Part shown: piece after piece, positions 55,320 to 63,990 of the stretch
Layout: every line of letters begins with the position of its first letter
Numbering within the stretch: the stretch's first letter is position 1
DNA from: CAZCPB01 sp044223975
Lineage (GTDB): Bacteria; Planctomycetota; Phycisphaerae; Phycisphaerales; UBA1924
Direction of reading: 5' to 3'
Assembly (NCBI GenBank): GCA_044223975.1
Contig: JBGALI010000014.1
Span: 73,292-137,291, forward strand
Length of the DNA: 64,000 nt
Translations under genes and position numbers: made by a program
The notes under the pieces: generated by a model
The model's input: the letters and a program-made list of their open reading frames with translations, nothing else
The model's database searches: none
What the model was told of the DNA's origin: nothing

Positions 55320-56801
55320 TTACTGCCCCTGCGCCAGGCTGTACCCCTTCACGCCGTCGAACGTGCGCAGCAGTTCGTAGCTGCACACGGTGAATTTCTC
55401 GGCGATCTTGTCCATGAGCGCCACGCAGCGGGACTGCCCGAAGGTGCCGGGGACGGTGCCTTCCCGCAGTTCGAAGCGCACGCGGTAGTAGTCGACGCAC
55501 TCGGTGTAGACGCTGCCCGTCGGCCACACCTGCGTGCCGCGGTTAGAGATGAGCGTGAGGCAAAAGGGCGTGTCCTGGGCCGCGCGGTTCATCTCTTCGG
55601 CGAGGCTGACGGGCGCGAGCGGCGTGTCGAGGTAGATGTCGCAGCCGACCACCTGCGTCACGATGTTCTTGAACGTGCGGATCACTTCCTGCCCGACGGG
55701 CCTGGGAGGACGCGAGAAGCTCAGCCCGTTGGACTCCGGCACCGCGGCGGCCGGCACGGTCCTGGGCTTCTCGCCGAGCCGGTCGACGATCGCCCTGGTG
55801 AACTCGCGGGTTCCGACGGGGGGCTTGCTCCCGTCGCCGAAGTCGCCCGTGTGCACGCCGCTCTCCAGCGTCGCGAGCAGGGCGTTCTCGATGATCGCGG
55901 CCTCGCGGGTCAGGCACACGTGGCGCAGCAGCATGAGTCCCGAGAGGATCAGGCTGGTCGGGTTGGCGATGCCGCGACCGGCGATGTCGGGCGCCGTGCC
56001 GTGGACCGCTTCGAAGATCGAGATGTGGTTGCCGATGTTGGCGCTGGGCGCAAAGCCCAGCCCGCCGACGAGACCCGCGCACAGGTCGCTGACGATGTCG
56101 CCCTGAAGGTTCGGGAGCACGATCATCTGGAACGACTGGGGCTTCACCACGAGGTTCATGCAGAGGGCGTCGACGATCACGTCGGCGGTCTGGATTTCCT
56201 GGAAGTCCTTGGCGGTCTGGCGGAATCGCTCGAGGAAAAGGCCGTCGGTCATCTTCATGATGTTGGCCTTGTGCCCGCAGTGGACCTTCTGCAGGCCCAT
56301 CTTCCTTGCCGTCTGGAACGCGAAGCGGTGCACTTCGTCGCAGCCCGGAGCGGAGATCAGCCGCTTGCACTGGATCATGTCGTTGGAGAGCCGGTGCTCG
56401 ACGCCGCCGTAGGTATCCTCGATGTTCTCGCGCACGATGGACATGTCGATCGAGAGCCCGGCCTTGGAGTACACGGTCTGCACGCCCGGCAGCGTCTTGA
56501 ACGTGCGGTGGTTCGCGTAGGCGTTCCAGAGCTTTCGGGCCGTGACGTTGATCGACTTGCCGCCGGAGCCCTTGGGCGTCTCCATCGGGCCCTTGAAGAG
56601 GATGCCGCAGTCCTCAACGGTGCGGATCGCCTCGTCGGTCATGCCCCGGGTGTTGCCGCGGGCGAAGACGGAGGCGCCCATCTCGACGTCGACGAACTGG
56701 GCATGGTCCATGATCCCCGCGGCTTTGAAGAGCTCGAGGGTCGCGTCCATGATCTCAGGGCCGATTCCGTCGCCCTTGGCCAGTGCTATGCGTAGGGACA
56801 T
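55320..56801 (-). CDS. icd: NADP-type isocitrate dehydrogenase, Thermus-like long form
   Basis: 493 residues. The beta-decarboxylating dehydrogenase fold starts RIALAKGDGIGPEIMDAT (part). Substrate and metal motifs are MSIVRENIEDTYGG, the Lys of HCGHKANIMKMTDG, the Asp cluster of NLQGDIVSDLCAGL, and the cofactor loop VHGTAPDIAGRGIANP. An extra C-terminal domain of about 140 residues marks the Thermus-type enzyme of about 495 residues. It converts isocitrate to 2-oxoglutarate in the citrate cycle. CGGAG lies eight bases before the ATG, and a minus-strand TACGCT at 56827-56832 is a likely -10. Confidence 0.9.
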   Translation of the reverse strand: MSLRIALAKGDGIGPEIMDATLELFKAAGIMDHAQFVDVEMGASVFARGNTRGMTDEAIRTVEDCGILFKGPMETPKGSGGKSINVTARKLWNAYANHRTFKTLPGVQTVYSKAGLSIDMSIVRENIEDTYGGVEHRLSNDMIQCKRLISAPGCDEVHRFAFQTARKMGLQKVHCGHKANIMKMTDGLFLERFRQTAKDFQEIQTADVIVDALCMNLVVKPQSFQMIVLPNLQGDIVSDLCAGLVGGLGFAPSANIGNHISIFEAVHGTAPDIAGRGIANPTSLILSGLMLLRHVCLTREAAIIENALLATLESGVHTGDFGDGSKPPVGTREFTRAIVDRLGEKPRTVPAAAVPESNGLSFSRPPRPVGQEVIRTFKNIVTQVVGCDIYLDTPLAPVSLAEEMNRAAQDTPFCLTLISNRGTQVWPTGSVYTECVDYYRVRFELREGTVPGTFGQSRCVALMDKIAEKFTVCSYELLRTFDGVKGYSLAQGQ

Positions 56802-56959
56802 GAAAACTCCGGGAAAGGGGTCGCCAAGCGTATGTGCGCTTGCGGCGGTGTGAACACGTTCACCCTCTTTCCGCGTGCGAAACTGTCGGCGTTGAAGGGG
56901 GTCGCCGCCGGGTCGACGCGTACGCTTGGCCCGAGCACACCAACCCCCAGGAGATCGCC

Positions 56960-57451
56960 GTGCCGACCCCCAAGCAGCGTGCCGTCGCCAACCTTCGCTT
57001 TGTCCGTGGCCTGACCGACAAGCTTGTCGCGGGTATCCCCGATGCCAAGTCCACGTTCCAGACGACGCCCACCGAGAACCACCTCGCGTGGACGCTCGGG
57101 CATCTGGCGATCTCGAACATGTGGTTCACCTCGCTCGTGACGGGTCGCAAGGCCCACATGCCCGAGAGCTACGAGAGCCTGTTTGGCTCCAAGTCCACGC
57201 CCAAGTCCGATCCGAAGGTCTACCCGCCGCTGGCCGAGCTCAAGCAGCACCACGCGGCACAGTTCGAGGCCCTTATCAACGCCCTCGAGGCCAATGCCGA
57301 CGACGCGATGACCAAGCTCTGCGTCGAAGACTCGGGCGGGTTTGCCAAGGACATGCAGGACGTCGCCGACCGTGCCGCGTGGCACGAGGGGTGGCACGCC
57401 GGCCAGCTCAGCTCGTCGCGCCGGGCGCTCGGTCTGCCGCCGGTGATGTGA
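56960..57451 (+). CDS. DinB-like four-helix-bundle protein
   Basis: 163 residues. The DinB/DUF1569-type bundle has the three metal-binding histidines: H in ENHLAWTLGHLA, and HEGWHAGQ near the end. Such proteins include thiol-dependent S-transferases, but most members are uncharacterised. GTG 56960 has AGGAGATC five bases upstream; the frame before it is not protein-like. TACGCT at 56921-56926 may be its -10. It converges on the membrane fusion gene. Confidence 0.8.
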   Translation: MPTPKQRAVANLRFVRGLTDKLVAGIPDAKSTFQTTPTENHLAWTLGHLAISNMWFTSLVTGRKAHMPESYESLFGSKSTPKSDPKVYPPLAELKQHHAAQFEALINALEANADDAMTKLCVEDSGGFAKDMQDVADRAAWHEGWHAGQLSSSRRALGLPPVM

Positions 57452-57471
57452 GCGCGGAGCAGGATCCGGGT

Positions 57472-60351
57472 TTAGTCGGCCAGGGCCGGGCCGTCGCGCT
57501 CGCCGAAGTGGTCGCGTGATGCGCGGATCAGTCCGCGCGCGGTCATGGCGACGCCACCGGTCTGGCGCCGCTCCTCGCCGAGGCGGTAGAGCAGCTTCCA
57601 TTGGCGGAAGAGCACCGAGTACGACCAAAGCAGGGAGCGGGACGGGTCGTAGAGATTGGTTGATTCGCTGAAGGTGCCGTTGAGCTCGACGATGGCAAAG
57701 CCGCGCCCGGCGCGGAGTTCGTCGTCGCCGGTGTAGCGCACGTCGAAACGGCCGAAGTCCAGGCCTCCGGGCGTGCCATCCGGCATGGGGAACGCCGCGG
57801 CAAGCGCATCGACCGCGTCCTCGAGCGCGGGCGTGATAAGGTCGGCGCCGTCGCGGAAGAGCGTGCCCTGGCAGTGGTTGCCCGACACGGCCAGACGCAT
57901 CGTCTCGCCCTGCGCCAGCACGCGCGACGCCTGGTCGGAGAACCGCTGGAGGTAGACCTCCGCCTGGCAGCGGAAGCGCGGGTGGGCGTCGATGAGTTCC
58001 TCGAGCGTGCGCCGGCCGTCGCCGGTGATGATGGGGAACTGCTTGCGGGTGATCGAGAAGACGAAGCCCGTGCGACGGCGTGCTGCGAGGTCGTGATCCC
58101 TGCCGTCGCTTGAAAACGCCTTGTTTTCCTGCCGCGGCTGGCGTGCCCACAGGATTCCGCACTCCTCCGGCCCCGGGTGATAGGGCTGGAGCACCGCGTC
58201 GCGGGTCATCGTCGCGAGGTAGCGGTGCGCGTCATCGGCGGATCGGACGAGCCGGACCGCGTAGCCGCGCTGGCCTTCGTCTGGCTTGAGGATGATGGGG
58301 TAGGTGAGCGAGTGGTCGGCGAGCAACTGCTCCACCCGCGCGGCCCGCTGCGCCGGGTCGTCGTCCTTCTCGATCAAGTACGTGGGCAGCACGCTGGCAC
58401 GCACGTGCGCCGGCGCGTTCTGCCCGAGCGCCCGCATGATGGTGCACTTGCTCTCTCCGATCAAGCCGCCGCCCGCCTCGATGCCGGGGTTGCAGCAACT
58501 TGGAGTCATCAGGCCGCGGTGGCGCAGAGACAGGGGAACGAGGTACGCGTACAGCGGCGCGTAGAAGAGCCACGCGGGCCAGTACTCGTGGCGGGCGAGG
58601 CGGGCGAGGCGAGCACGGATGAACTGGCGGCCGGGGCGCGAGAGCGCGTGGGCCGCGAACCAAGTCGTCAGCAGCACACCGGCGATCAAACCGACCTCGG
58701 TCCACGCCCCGGAGCCGATCAGGGGCGGCGTGCGCACGCCGCGCCCGCAGAGCGTGAACAGGATGAAGGGAGTGAGCAATGCCGCGGCGGTGCCCGCGAG
58801 AATTGCCACGAGTCGGCCCGCGAGGAAGGCAGGTGGAAGGCGGTGAAGCAGTCCGGCGGCAACCTCGCCGCGAGTGCGCCGGGCGGGGACGAAGTGATCT
58901 CTCCAGCCGTTCCGGAATGCGGGGGATTGAAAGCGACGACTCCAGTCTGGGATGGATACGCGAGCGAGGCGCGGCCCGATGATCGGAAGCGTGTACGCGC
59001 GCTCGCCGAGCAGCCGGGCCAGGAGCCAGAGACCCGCCCCGTGGAGCATCCATCCGGCAGCGATGCCGGTCGCGGCTTCGAAGAGGTCGAGTTGCTGGTT
59101 GGCACAGAGCAATGCCGCGAGTACGGCGGTGATAACGGGGAAGGCGAGCGTGAGCGCCGCGATGACGGCCACGGTCAGCCACCACGGCGCGGCGCGCATG
59201 ATCGGCGCTGTCCACGCGAGGGTTCTGGTCACGGGGGTCGTGGGGGCCATGATGGGCGCCAGGTCGATAGTGTCGGTGCGGGCTTCGACGCCGGGCGGGT
59301 CGTGGCGGGCGAAATGCTCTTCGAGAATCCTCGCGGATTCCTCGCCCTGCATGAACGGCAGGAAGTGGTTGGCGTCGAGCATGACCAGGCGCGAGGTCGG
59401 GATGAGCCGATGGCTTTCTTCGGCGACCCACGACGGGACGAGCACATCGTGCCTGCCGTGGAGCACGAGCGTGGGGATGCGGACGCGTTCCATGATGCCG
59501 CGCAGGGGGCGCTGGTCGGTGTCCCAGAAGTTGCGGACGAACGAGTAGCGGTCGCGACGGTCGCCGAGCAGGCCGAAGTGGGGGACCAGTTCCGGCGCGG
59601 CAACGAGACCCACGAAACCGGCGGCGTACTTGAAGTGCTCGAAGGCGTAGCTGCCGGAGCCCTCGCCTTCCTGAACTCCCAGCGAGGCCATGAGGGTGAG
59701 GCTGGCCATGCGGCCTTGGGCCTGGTCGCCCAAAAGGTCGACCATGTTGAGGGCAACGCCGCCGCCCATGGACCAGCCGACGAGGTGGAAGCGGTGGATC
59801 CTGAGACGGTCGAGCAGGGCGATGACCGCTTCGGCGTGAGAGCGGATGGAGTAGCCGGTGGGGCAACGGTCGGATTCACCAAATCCGGGGAGATCGACGG
59901 CAAAGCAACGGCGGTTTGATCTTGAAACGAAAGCGGCAAGGCTGGAAAAGTCGGTACTCTGACCCGGTGAGCCATGCAGCAGAATGATGGGTTCTTTGCC
60001 GTTATCAAGCTTCGCGAGCAACGGAGGGTTGGCGTCAAGCTTCGTAGCGATCGTCCTGTTGGCTGCGTCGTTGACGGACTGCTCAGGCCAAATCAGGGAC
60101 GACACCACAAACGGATTTTCCGAATCTCGCGAGGATTCAATAGATTCATCAAGGCGCCATATCCCGGTGTCATTCCACGCCAGGAACTCCGCCTGACCCA
60201 CGTTGCGGGCTCGTGATTCGTGCGCGGCAGTAATCCAGACATTGGATTCCGCCAGCAGCACAACCCACACCACCCACCAGTACCGCCGCATCCAGCGCAG
60301 CAGCCCGCGGGCCTCGGTCTTCAGCGTGTGCTCATCGGGATCGCGCGGCAA
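57472..60351 (-). CDS. Alpha/beta hydrolase - VTT (DedA-like) membrane domain - ATP-grasp fusion
   Basis: 959 residues. A membrane segment at about 22-42; an alpha/beta hydrolase (about 118-350) with S194 in GWSMGG, D302 in HGRHDVLVP and H329 in DANHFLPF. Next comes a membrane domain (about 390-575) with five or so segments and a DedA/VTT-like pattern. A C-terminal region (about 610-955) with RHRGLMTPSCCNPGIEAGGG, TYPIILKPDEGQRG and IVELNGTFSEST reads as an ATP-grasp ligase. The three parts suggest membrane-bound synthesis or remodelling of an amide- or ester-linked envelope compound. TTG 60351 has GGGAGG about ten bases upstream; ATG 60291 is an alternative. Confidence 0.75.
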   Translation of the reverse strand: MPRDPDEHTLKTEARGLLRWMRRYWWVVWVVLLAESNVWITAAHESRARNVGQAEFLAWNDTGIWRLDESIESSRDSENPFVVSSLIWPEQSVNDAANRTIATKLDANPPLLAKLDNGKEPIILLHGSPGQSTDFSSLAAFVSRSNRRCFAVDLPGFGESDRCPTGYSIRSHAEAVIALLDRLRIHRFHLVGWSMGGGVALNMVDLLGDQAQGRMASLTLMASLGVQEGEGSGSYAFEHFKYAAGFVGLVAAPELVPHFGLLGDRRDRYSFVRNFWDTDQRPLRGIMERVRIPTLVLHGRHDVLVPSWVAEESHRLIPTSRLVMLDANHFLPFMQGEESARILEEHFARHDPPGVEARTDTIDLAPIMAPTTPVTRTLAWTAPIMRAAPWWLTVAVIAALTLAFPVITAVLAALLCANQQLDLFEAATGIAAGWMLHGAGLWLLARLLGERAYTLPIIGPRLARVSIPDWSRRFQSPAFRNGWRDHFVPARRTRGEVAAGLLHRLPPAFLAGRLVAILAGTAAALLTPFILFTLCGRGVRTPPLIGSGAWTEVGLIAGVLLTTWFAAHALSRPGRQFIRARLARLARHEYWPAWLFYAPLYAYLVPLSLRHRGLMTPSCCNPGIEAGGGLIGESKCTIMRALGQNAPAHVRASVLPTYLIEKDDDPAQRAARVEQLLADHSLTYPIILKPDEGQRGYAVRLVRSADDAHRYLATMTRDAVLQPYHPGPEECGILWARQPRQENKAFSSDGRDHDLAARRRTGFVFSITRKQFPIITGDGRRTLEELIDAHPRFRCQAEVYLQRFSDQASRVLAQGETMRLAVSGNHCQGTLFRDGADLITPALEDAVDALAAAFPMPDGTPGGLDFGRFDVRYTGDDELRAGRGFAIVELNGTFSESTNLYDPSRSLLWSYSVLFRQWKLLYRLGEERRQTGGVAMTARGLIRASRDHFGERDGPALAD

Positions 60352-60435
60352 GAACTCTGGACCTCCCCCGGCCTCGGTCTTGCGGACAGCGTGCGGGCCT
60401 CGACCACCAATTCGCGGCCGCGCAGCGGGCCTCGA

Positions 60436-61674
60436 TCAGCCCGCGGCCTTGTCCGTGGTCACATCCTGCACCGCCGCGACCGGCTTCCTTCCTCTGATGC
60501 TCGCCGAGCCCAACTGGCCGCAGGCACCCATCAGGTCGCGGCCCTTGGTCCGCCGGCGCTTGGCGTAGATCCCGGCCTCGCCCACCCAGCCCAGGAACGC
60601 GTCGACGTCTTCCTCGCGCGGCGCGGGCCACGGCGAGTTGCGCCTGGGGTTGTAGGGGATCAGGTTGAGCATCACGCGAGCAGTGTTGTGGCCGGTCTTC
60701 TGCTGGTAGGCGCGGTTGATGGGGCCGACGAACTCGGCAAGTTCTGCCGCGTGCTCGCGGGCATCGTTCACGCCGGGGATGAGCACGTACTCGAGGCACA
60801 GCTTGCCGCCGCCGTAGATGGGCCAGTCGGCGAGCATCCGGCGGAGGTCGGCCATGGGCATGGCGCGGTTGACGGGCATGATCTTGGAGCGGATCTCGTC
60901 GTTGGGAGCGTTGAGCGACACGGCAAGGTTGAGGCGGTGCCAGCCGGTCTTGTGGATCTGCTCGCGCAGCTTGGCGAGTCCGTCCAAGCGGCCGACGGTC
61001 GAGACCGTGATCTTGCTCACGGCCATGGCCGCGCCGTGGTGATCGATCAGGACGCCGATGGCCGTGATGAGGTTGTCGTAGTTGTCGAGCGGCTCGCCCA
61101 TGCCCATGAAGACGATGTTGCGGACGTGGTGCTTGAGCACGTGCGTGGCGGTGTACCACTGGCCGACGATCTCGCCGGGGGTGAGGTGGCGGATGAGACC
61201 CATCTGGGCCGTCTCGCAGAAGCCGCACCCCATGGCGCAGCCGACCTGGCTCGACAGGCAGAGGGTGTAGTTGCGCAAGCCCCGCCGGCCGATCATGGGG
61301 ATCAGCACGCTCTCGGTCTCGAGGGTCTTGAACTGCGCGACGCGGAGGGCGGCGCCCGGGGTGCTTACGGGGTTCGGCCCCGCTCCGCCCGCCGCAGCAA
61401 CCCGCTGCGTGAATTTCACGACCTCGCCCTCGGGGCTTTCTTCCGGCTGGACGGTTGCAACCGGGCCGAGGTGGACCGGTACTCGTGGGTGGTCGGTGAT
61501 GCCGCGGCGGAAGATGGCGTGGTAGGCGTCGGTGGCGGCTGGGGCGGAGAGCCCGGTGGCAGCCTTGGCCGCGGGCAGGAAGTCGTCGTAGGCCAGGCCC
61601 AGGGGATCGAACGCCGCGGGCCCGGGCGAGTCCGGGGGCGCGTGAATATGCGATGGTTCGGGCGAGGTCGGCAC
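60436..61674 (-). CDS. rlmN: 23S rRNA/tRNA adenine-C2 methyltransferase RlmN-like
   Basis: 412 residues. A radical SAM methylase acting on A2503 of 23S rRNA and A37 of tRNAs. The cluster motif is C146-x3-C150-x2-C153 in VGCAMGCGFC, followed by FMGMGEPLDNYDN, VSTVG, AVSLNAPNDEIRSKIMP (part), and the second catalytic Cys in MGACGQL. About 20 low-complexity residues open the protein. GTG 61674 is chosen because TAGAAT ends seven bases upstream; a longer frame to 61746 is not protein-like. Confidence 0.92.
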   Translation of the reverse strand: MPTSPEPSHIHAPPDSPGPAAFDPLGLAYDDFLPAAKAATGLSAPAATDAYHAIFRRGITDHPRVPVHLGPVATVQPEESPEGEVVKFTQRVAAAGGAGPNPVSTPGAALRVAQFKTLETESVLIPMIGRRGLRNYTLCLSSQVGCAMGCGFCETAQMGLIRHLTPGEIVGQWYTATHVLKHHVRNIVFMGMGEPLDNYDNLITAIGVLIDHHGAAMAVSKITVSTVGRLDGLAKLREQIHKTGWHRLNLAVSLNAPNDEIRSKIMPVNRAMPMADLRRMLADWPIYGGGKLCLEYVLIPGVNDAREHAAELAEFVGPINRAYQQKTGHNTARVMLNLIPYNPRRNSPWPAPREEDVDAFLGWVGEAGIYAKRRRTKGRDLMGACGQLGSASIRGRKPVAAVQDVTTDKAAG

Positions 61675-61681
61675 GGGGGCA

Positions 61682-61687
61682 ATTCTA
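61682..61687 (-). promoter_or_regulatory. -10-like TAGAAT, leaderless start
   Basis: On the minus strand TAGAAT, seven bases, GTG 61674. Confidence 0.5.
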
Positions 61688-61802
61688 TTGGTGCCGCGGC
61701 AGGCGGGCGTGCGGCAAGCGCATGTGGGATCGGGCAAGTGACCCAAACTGCGACATCGATCCCCCCCGGAAAGTCCCCTATGGCGAATGCGGTTGTACCG
61801 TG

Positions 61803-61862
61803 TAGACTATTCCTAAGGCGGCGTTCTGCCGCCCGCGGTCCGGGTTTTCGGACCGGGAGAGG
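61803..61862 (+). promoter_or_regulatory. Leader with two hairpins ahead of the prepilin gene
   Basis: TAGACT (61803-61808) is a candidate -10. The leader has GGCGGC/GCCGCC (61817-61822, 61828-61833) and CGGTCCG/CGGACCG (61836-61842, 61849-61855), both perfect stems, then GGGAGAGG (61855-61862), a strong ribosome site six bases before the ATG. The second stem partly covers the ribosome site. Confidence 0.55.
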
Positions 61863-61868
61863 TGCCGC

Positions 61869-62735
61869 ATGCAAGGCCGAAGGATTCGTCGCCGGCGCGC
61901 GTTCACGCTGATCGAGCTGCTGCTCGTGGTCGCGATCATTGCGATCCTGGTAAGCATGCTGCTGCCGTCGCTGGGCAAGGCGCGCGACAGTGCGCAGGCG
62001 CTGGGGTGCCTCGCGAACATGAAGGGCCTGAGCTTCGCGTGCACGGCGTACGCCCAGGATAACAAGGACACCATCTGGTACGACTGGGATCGCAGCGGAA
62101 AGACCAGCAACAACTGGTGCATCACCTACGAGGGCGGGAAGAAGACTCCCGGCCTGGTGTTCAAGTATCTCGAGGACGGCCACAAGGCGATGGAGTGTCC
62201 CAAGAACAAGCGCAAGGGAATCAACAACCGGACCACGCGCACCAAGAATGACAACAACCTCTACCAGAACATGGGCGCACTCGACTTTGACTATTGCATG
62301 ATCAGCTACACCGGCGGAGCCAAGCTTGGGCTGATCACCAAGGCCGCCTACATCCCGCCCGCTGCCGGCGACCCTCCCGCCAAGCTGGGGGCCGGGAAAT
62401 CCAGCACCCTGACGTACTTCCGGTCGGTGCCGTTCTTCATCGAGGAGAGCACCTACTGGTACAACGACGACGTCCTGGACGGCCTGTGGGGCAACTGGGA
62501 CCAGGTCACCCAGCGTCACTTCAAGGGCGGGTCGATCGCGTACCTGTCGGGAGACGCCGAGATCTTCAAGCCGCCGGTGCACTCGTCGGACCTGACCAAG
62601 GCATCGCGCGACGATAAGAACTTCTGCGCCAACGACATCTTCGTGTCCGCGTCGTACCGCGACGACGACTGGTGGGCCCTCTACCCCACCAGCTCGCACA
62701 AGTGGGGCTGGATCAACAGCCCGCGCAAGGACTGA
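61869..62735 (+). CDS. Prepilin-type (type II secretion pseudopilin-like) protein
   Basis: 288 residues. The basic leader MQGRRIRRRRA is followed by the pseudopilin signal FTLIELLLVVAIIAILVSML, with the Glu at +5; the residue before the cut is Ala and not the usual Gly. A short amphipathic helix with ARDSAQALGCLANMK leads into a globular domain rich in Trp and Tyr. Planctomycetes carry many such proteins; they are thought to be exported or assembled like minor pseudopilins. The globular part contains SGDAEIFKPP near the end, typical of this group. Ribosome site GGGAGAGG. Confidence 0.88.
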   Translation: MQGRRIRRRRAFTLIELLLVVAIIAILVSMLLPSLGKARDSAQALGCLANMKGLSFACTAYAQDNKDTIWYDWDRSGKTSNNWCITYEGGKKTPGLVFKYLEDGHKAMECPKNKRKGINNRTTRTKNDNNLYQNMGALDFDYCMISYTGGAKLGLITKAAYIPPAAGDPPAKLGAGKSSTLTYFRSVPFFIEESTYWYNDDVLDGLWGNWDQVTQRHFKGGSIAYLSGDAEIFKPPVHSSDLTKASRDDKNFCANDIFVSASYRDDDWWALYPTSSHKWGWINSPRKD

Positions 62736-62795
62736 GCATCGGGTGGGGGTTTGAGTCCCGCGCCGATCCGCTCGGACGCGTCGGGTCTCCAGAAT

Positions 62796-63956
62796 TCAAG
62801 CACCGACGTACCGGCTCACGATCGACCGCGCCGTGTCGGCACGTGATGTGCCCCGCACGATGGCCCGGCCGTCCGCGAACACCGTCAGCTCTACCGGTCC
62901 GTGCTCGGCCAGCTCGTGATCGAGTGAAGCGCGAACCAGGAACCGGGTGACCTCGACGTGTCCGTGCGCGCGCAGGCGCGCGGCTAGCGTGTTCAGGTCC
63001 GGCCTGCCGGGCGCGGGTGCGTCGCCCGCGCTTGCGGCCGGGGCCACCTGCACCGCGCTTTGTCCGCAGAGCATCGCGGCATCGTCCGCGGCGCGGCCGT
63101 CAAGGAACGCAAAGTTGTGCGTGCCGCAGCACGGACAGTCGCGGCGAGCGGCGGCGTCGATGAAGGATGACAGGTCGATGCGCCGGCGCTGCGTCGACCA
63201 GAGGTCGAATTCCAGCAGCGTGGGGGCGACCAGGTCGGAGCGCCCGAGCAGCACCTTCATCGCGTCGGCCGCCTGGCACGCGGCGCTGATCTGGACCGCC
63301 GGCCCCAGCACGCCCGCCGTGTCGCACGTCTCGGTGGTTCCGGGCGCGGGCGGTTCGGGGAAAAGGCAGCGCAGGCAGGCGGTCGTGCCGGGGAGGACCG
63401 TCATCTGCATGCCGCGGGTGCCGACGACGCCGGCGTAGCAGTAGGGGATGCCGAGCTTGATGGAAAGGTCGTTGAGGAGGTAGCGGGTCTGAAAGTTGTC
63501 GGTGCCGTCGATGAGAACATGAACGGGGCGCGGCTGCGCTTCACCGGTCCGGTCGGAAGCGAGCGAGCCGCGGACGATGGCCTCCGCGTTGCGGTGCGTG
63601 AAATCGGCGACGATGGCGTTGACGCGAACCTCGGAGTTCACGGCGGCGAGGCGCCGGCGTGCGGCATCGGCCTTGGGCGCCCGCTCGGCGGCATCGCGCT
63701 CGTCGAAAAGGCACTGGCGCTGGAGGTTGGTCCACTCGACCAGGTCGCGGTCGACTATGGTGAGCGTGCCGACGCCGGCGCGGCAGAGCAGGTCGGCGGA
63801 TGCGCAGCCGAGCGCGCCGCAGCCGACGATCAGGGCGTGCGACTGCTTGAGGCGGGCCTGGCCTTCGGTGCCAATCCCGGGCAGGAGCGTGTGGCTGTTG
63901 TTGCGGTCGGGTGAATGATCGGTGGAATGTAAGGTGTGGGGCCGCCGCACGCCCAT
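62796..63956 (-). CDS. ThiF/MoeB-type E1-like adenylyltransferase
   Basis: 386 residues. The ATP-binding GCGALG is at 45-50, followed by IVDRDLVEWTNLQRQCLFDE (part) and DGTDNFQTRYLLND. Two zinc CxxC pairs are seen in CLRCLF and CPCC. The conserved TCDTAGVLGP segment carries the crossover Cys. Such enzymes activate the C-terminus of ThiS- or MoaD-like sulfur carriers. The extra 90 C-terminal residues look like a fused ubiquitin-like or MoaD-type fragment (VELTVFADGRAIV) and not a rhodanese. No sulfur-carrier gene is adjacent in the window. Confidence 0.88.
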   Translation of the reverse strand: MGVRRPHTLHSTDHSPDRNNSHTLLPGIGTEGQARLKQSHALIVGCGALGCASADLLCRAGVGTLTIVDRDLVEWTNLQRQCLFDERDAAERAPKADAARRRLAAVNSEVRVNAIVADFTHRNAEAIVRGSLASDRTGEAQPRPVHVLIDGTDNFQTRYLLNDLSIKLGIPYCYAGVVGTRGMQMTVLPGTTACLRCLFPEPPAPGTTETCDTAGVLGPAVQISAACQAADAMKVLLGRSDLVAPTLLEFDLWSTQRRRIDLSSFIDAAARRDCPCCGTHNFAFLDGRAADDAAMLCGQSAVQVAPAASAGDAPAPGRPDLNTLAARLRAHGHVEVTRFLVRASLDHELAEHGPVELTVFADGRAIVRGTSRADTARSIVSRYVGA

Positions 63957-63965
63957 TTCATGGGC

Positions 63966-63990
63966 TGGGGCGGGGGCGGGGGCGGGGGCG
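63966..63990. repeat. G-rich short tandem repeat
   Basis: Three copies of CGGGGG (63971-63988) flanked by partial copies, just upstream of the ThiF-like gene. It has G-quadruplex potential on the plus strand. Confidence 0.6.
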
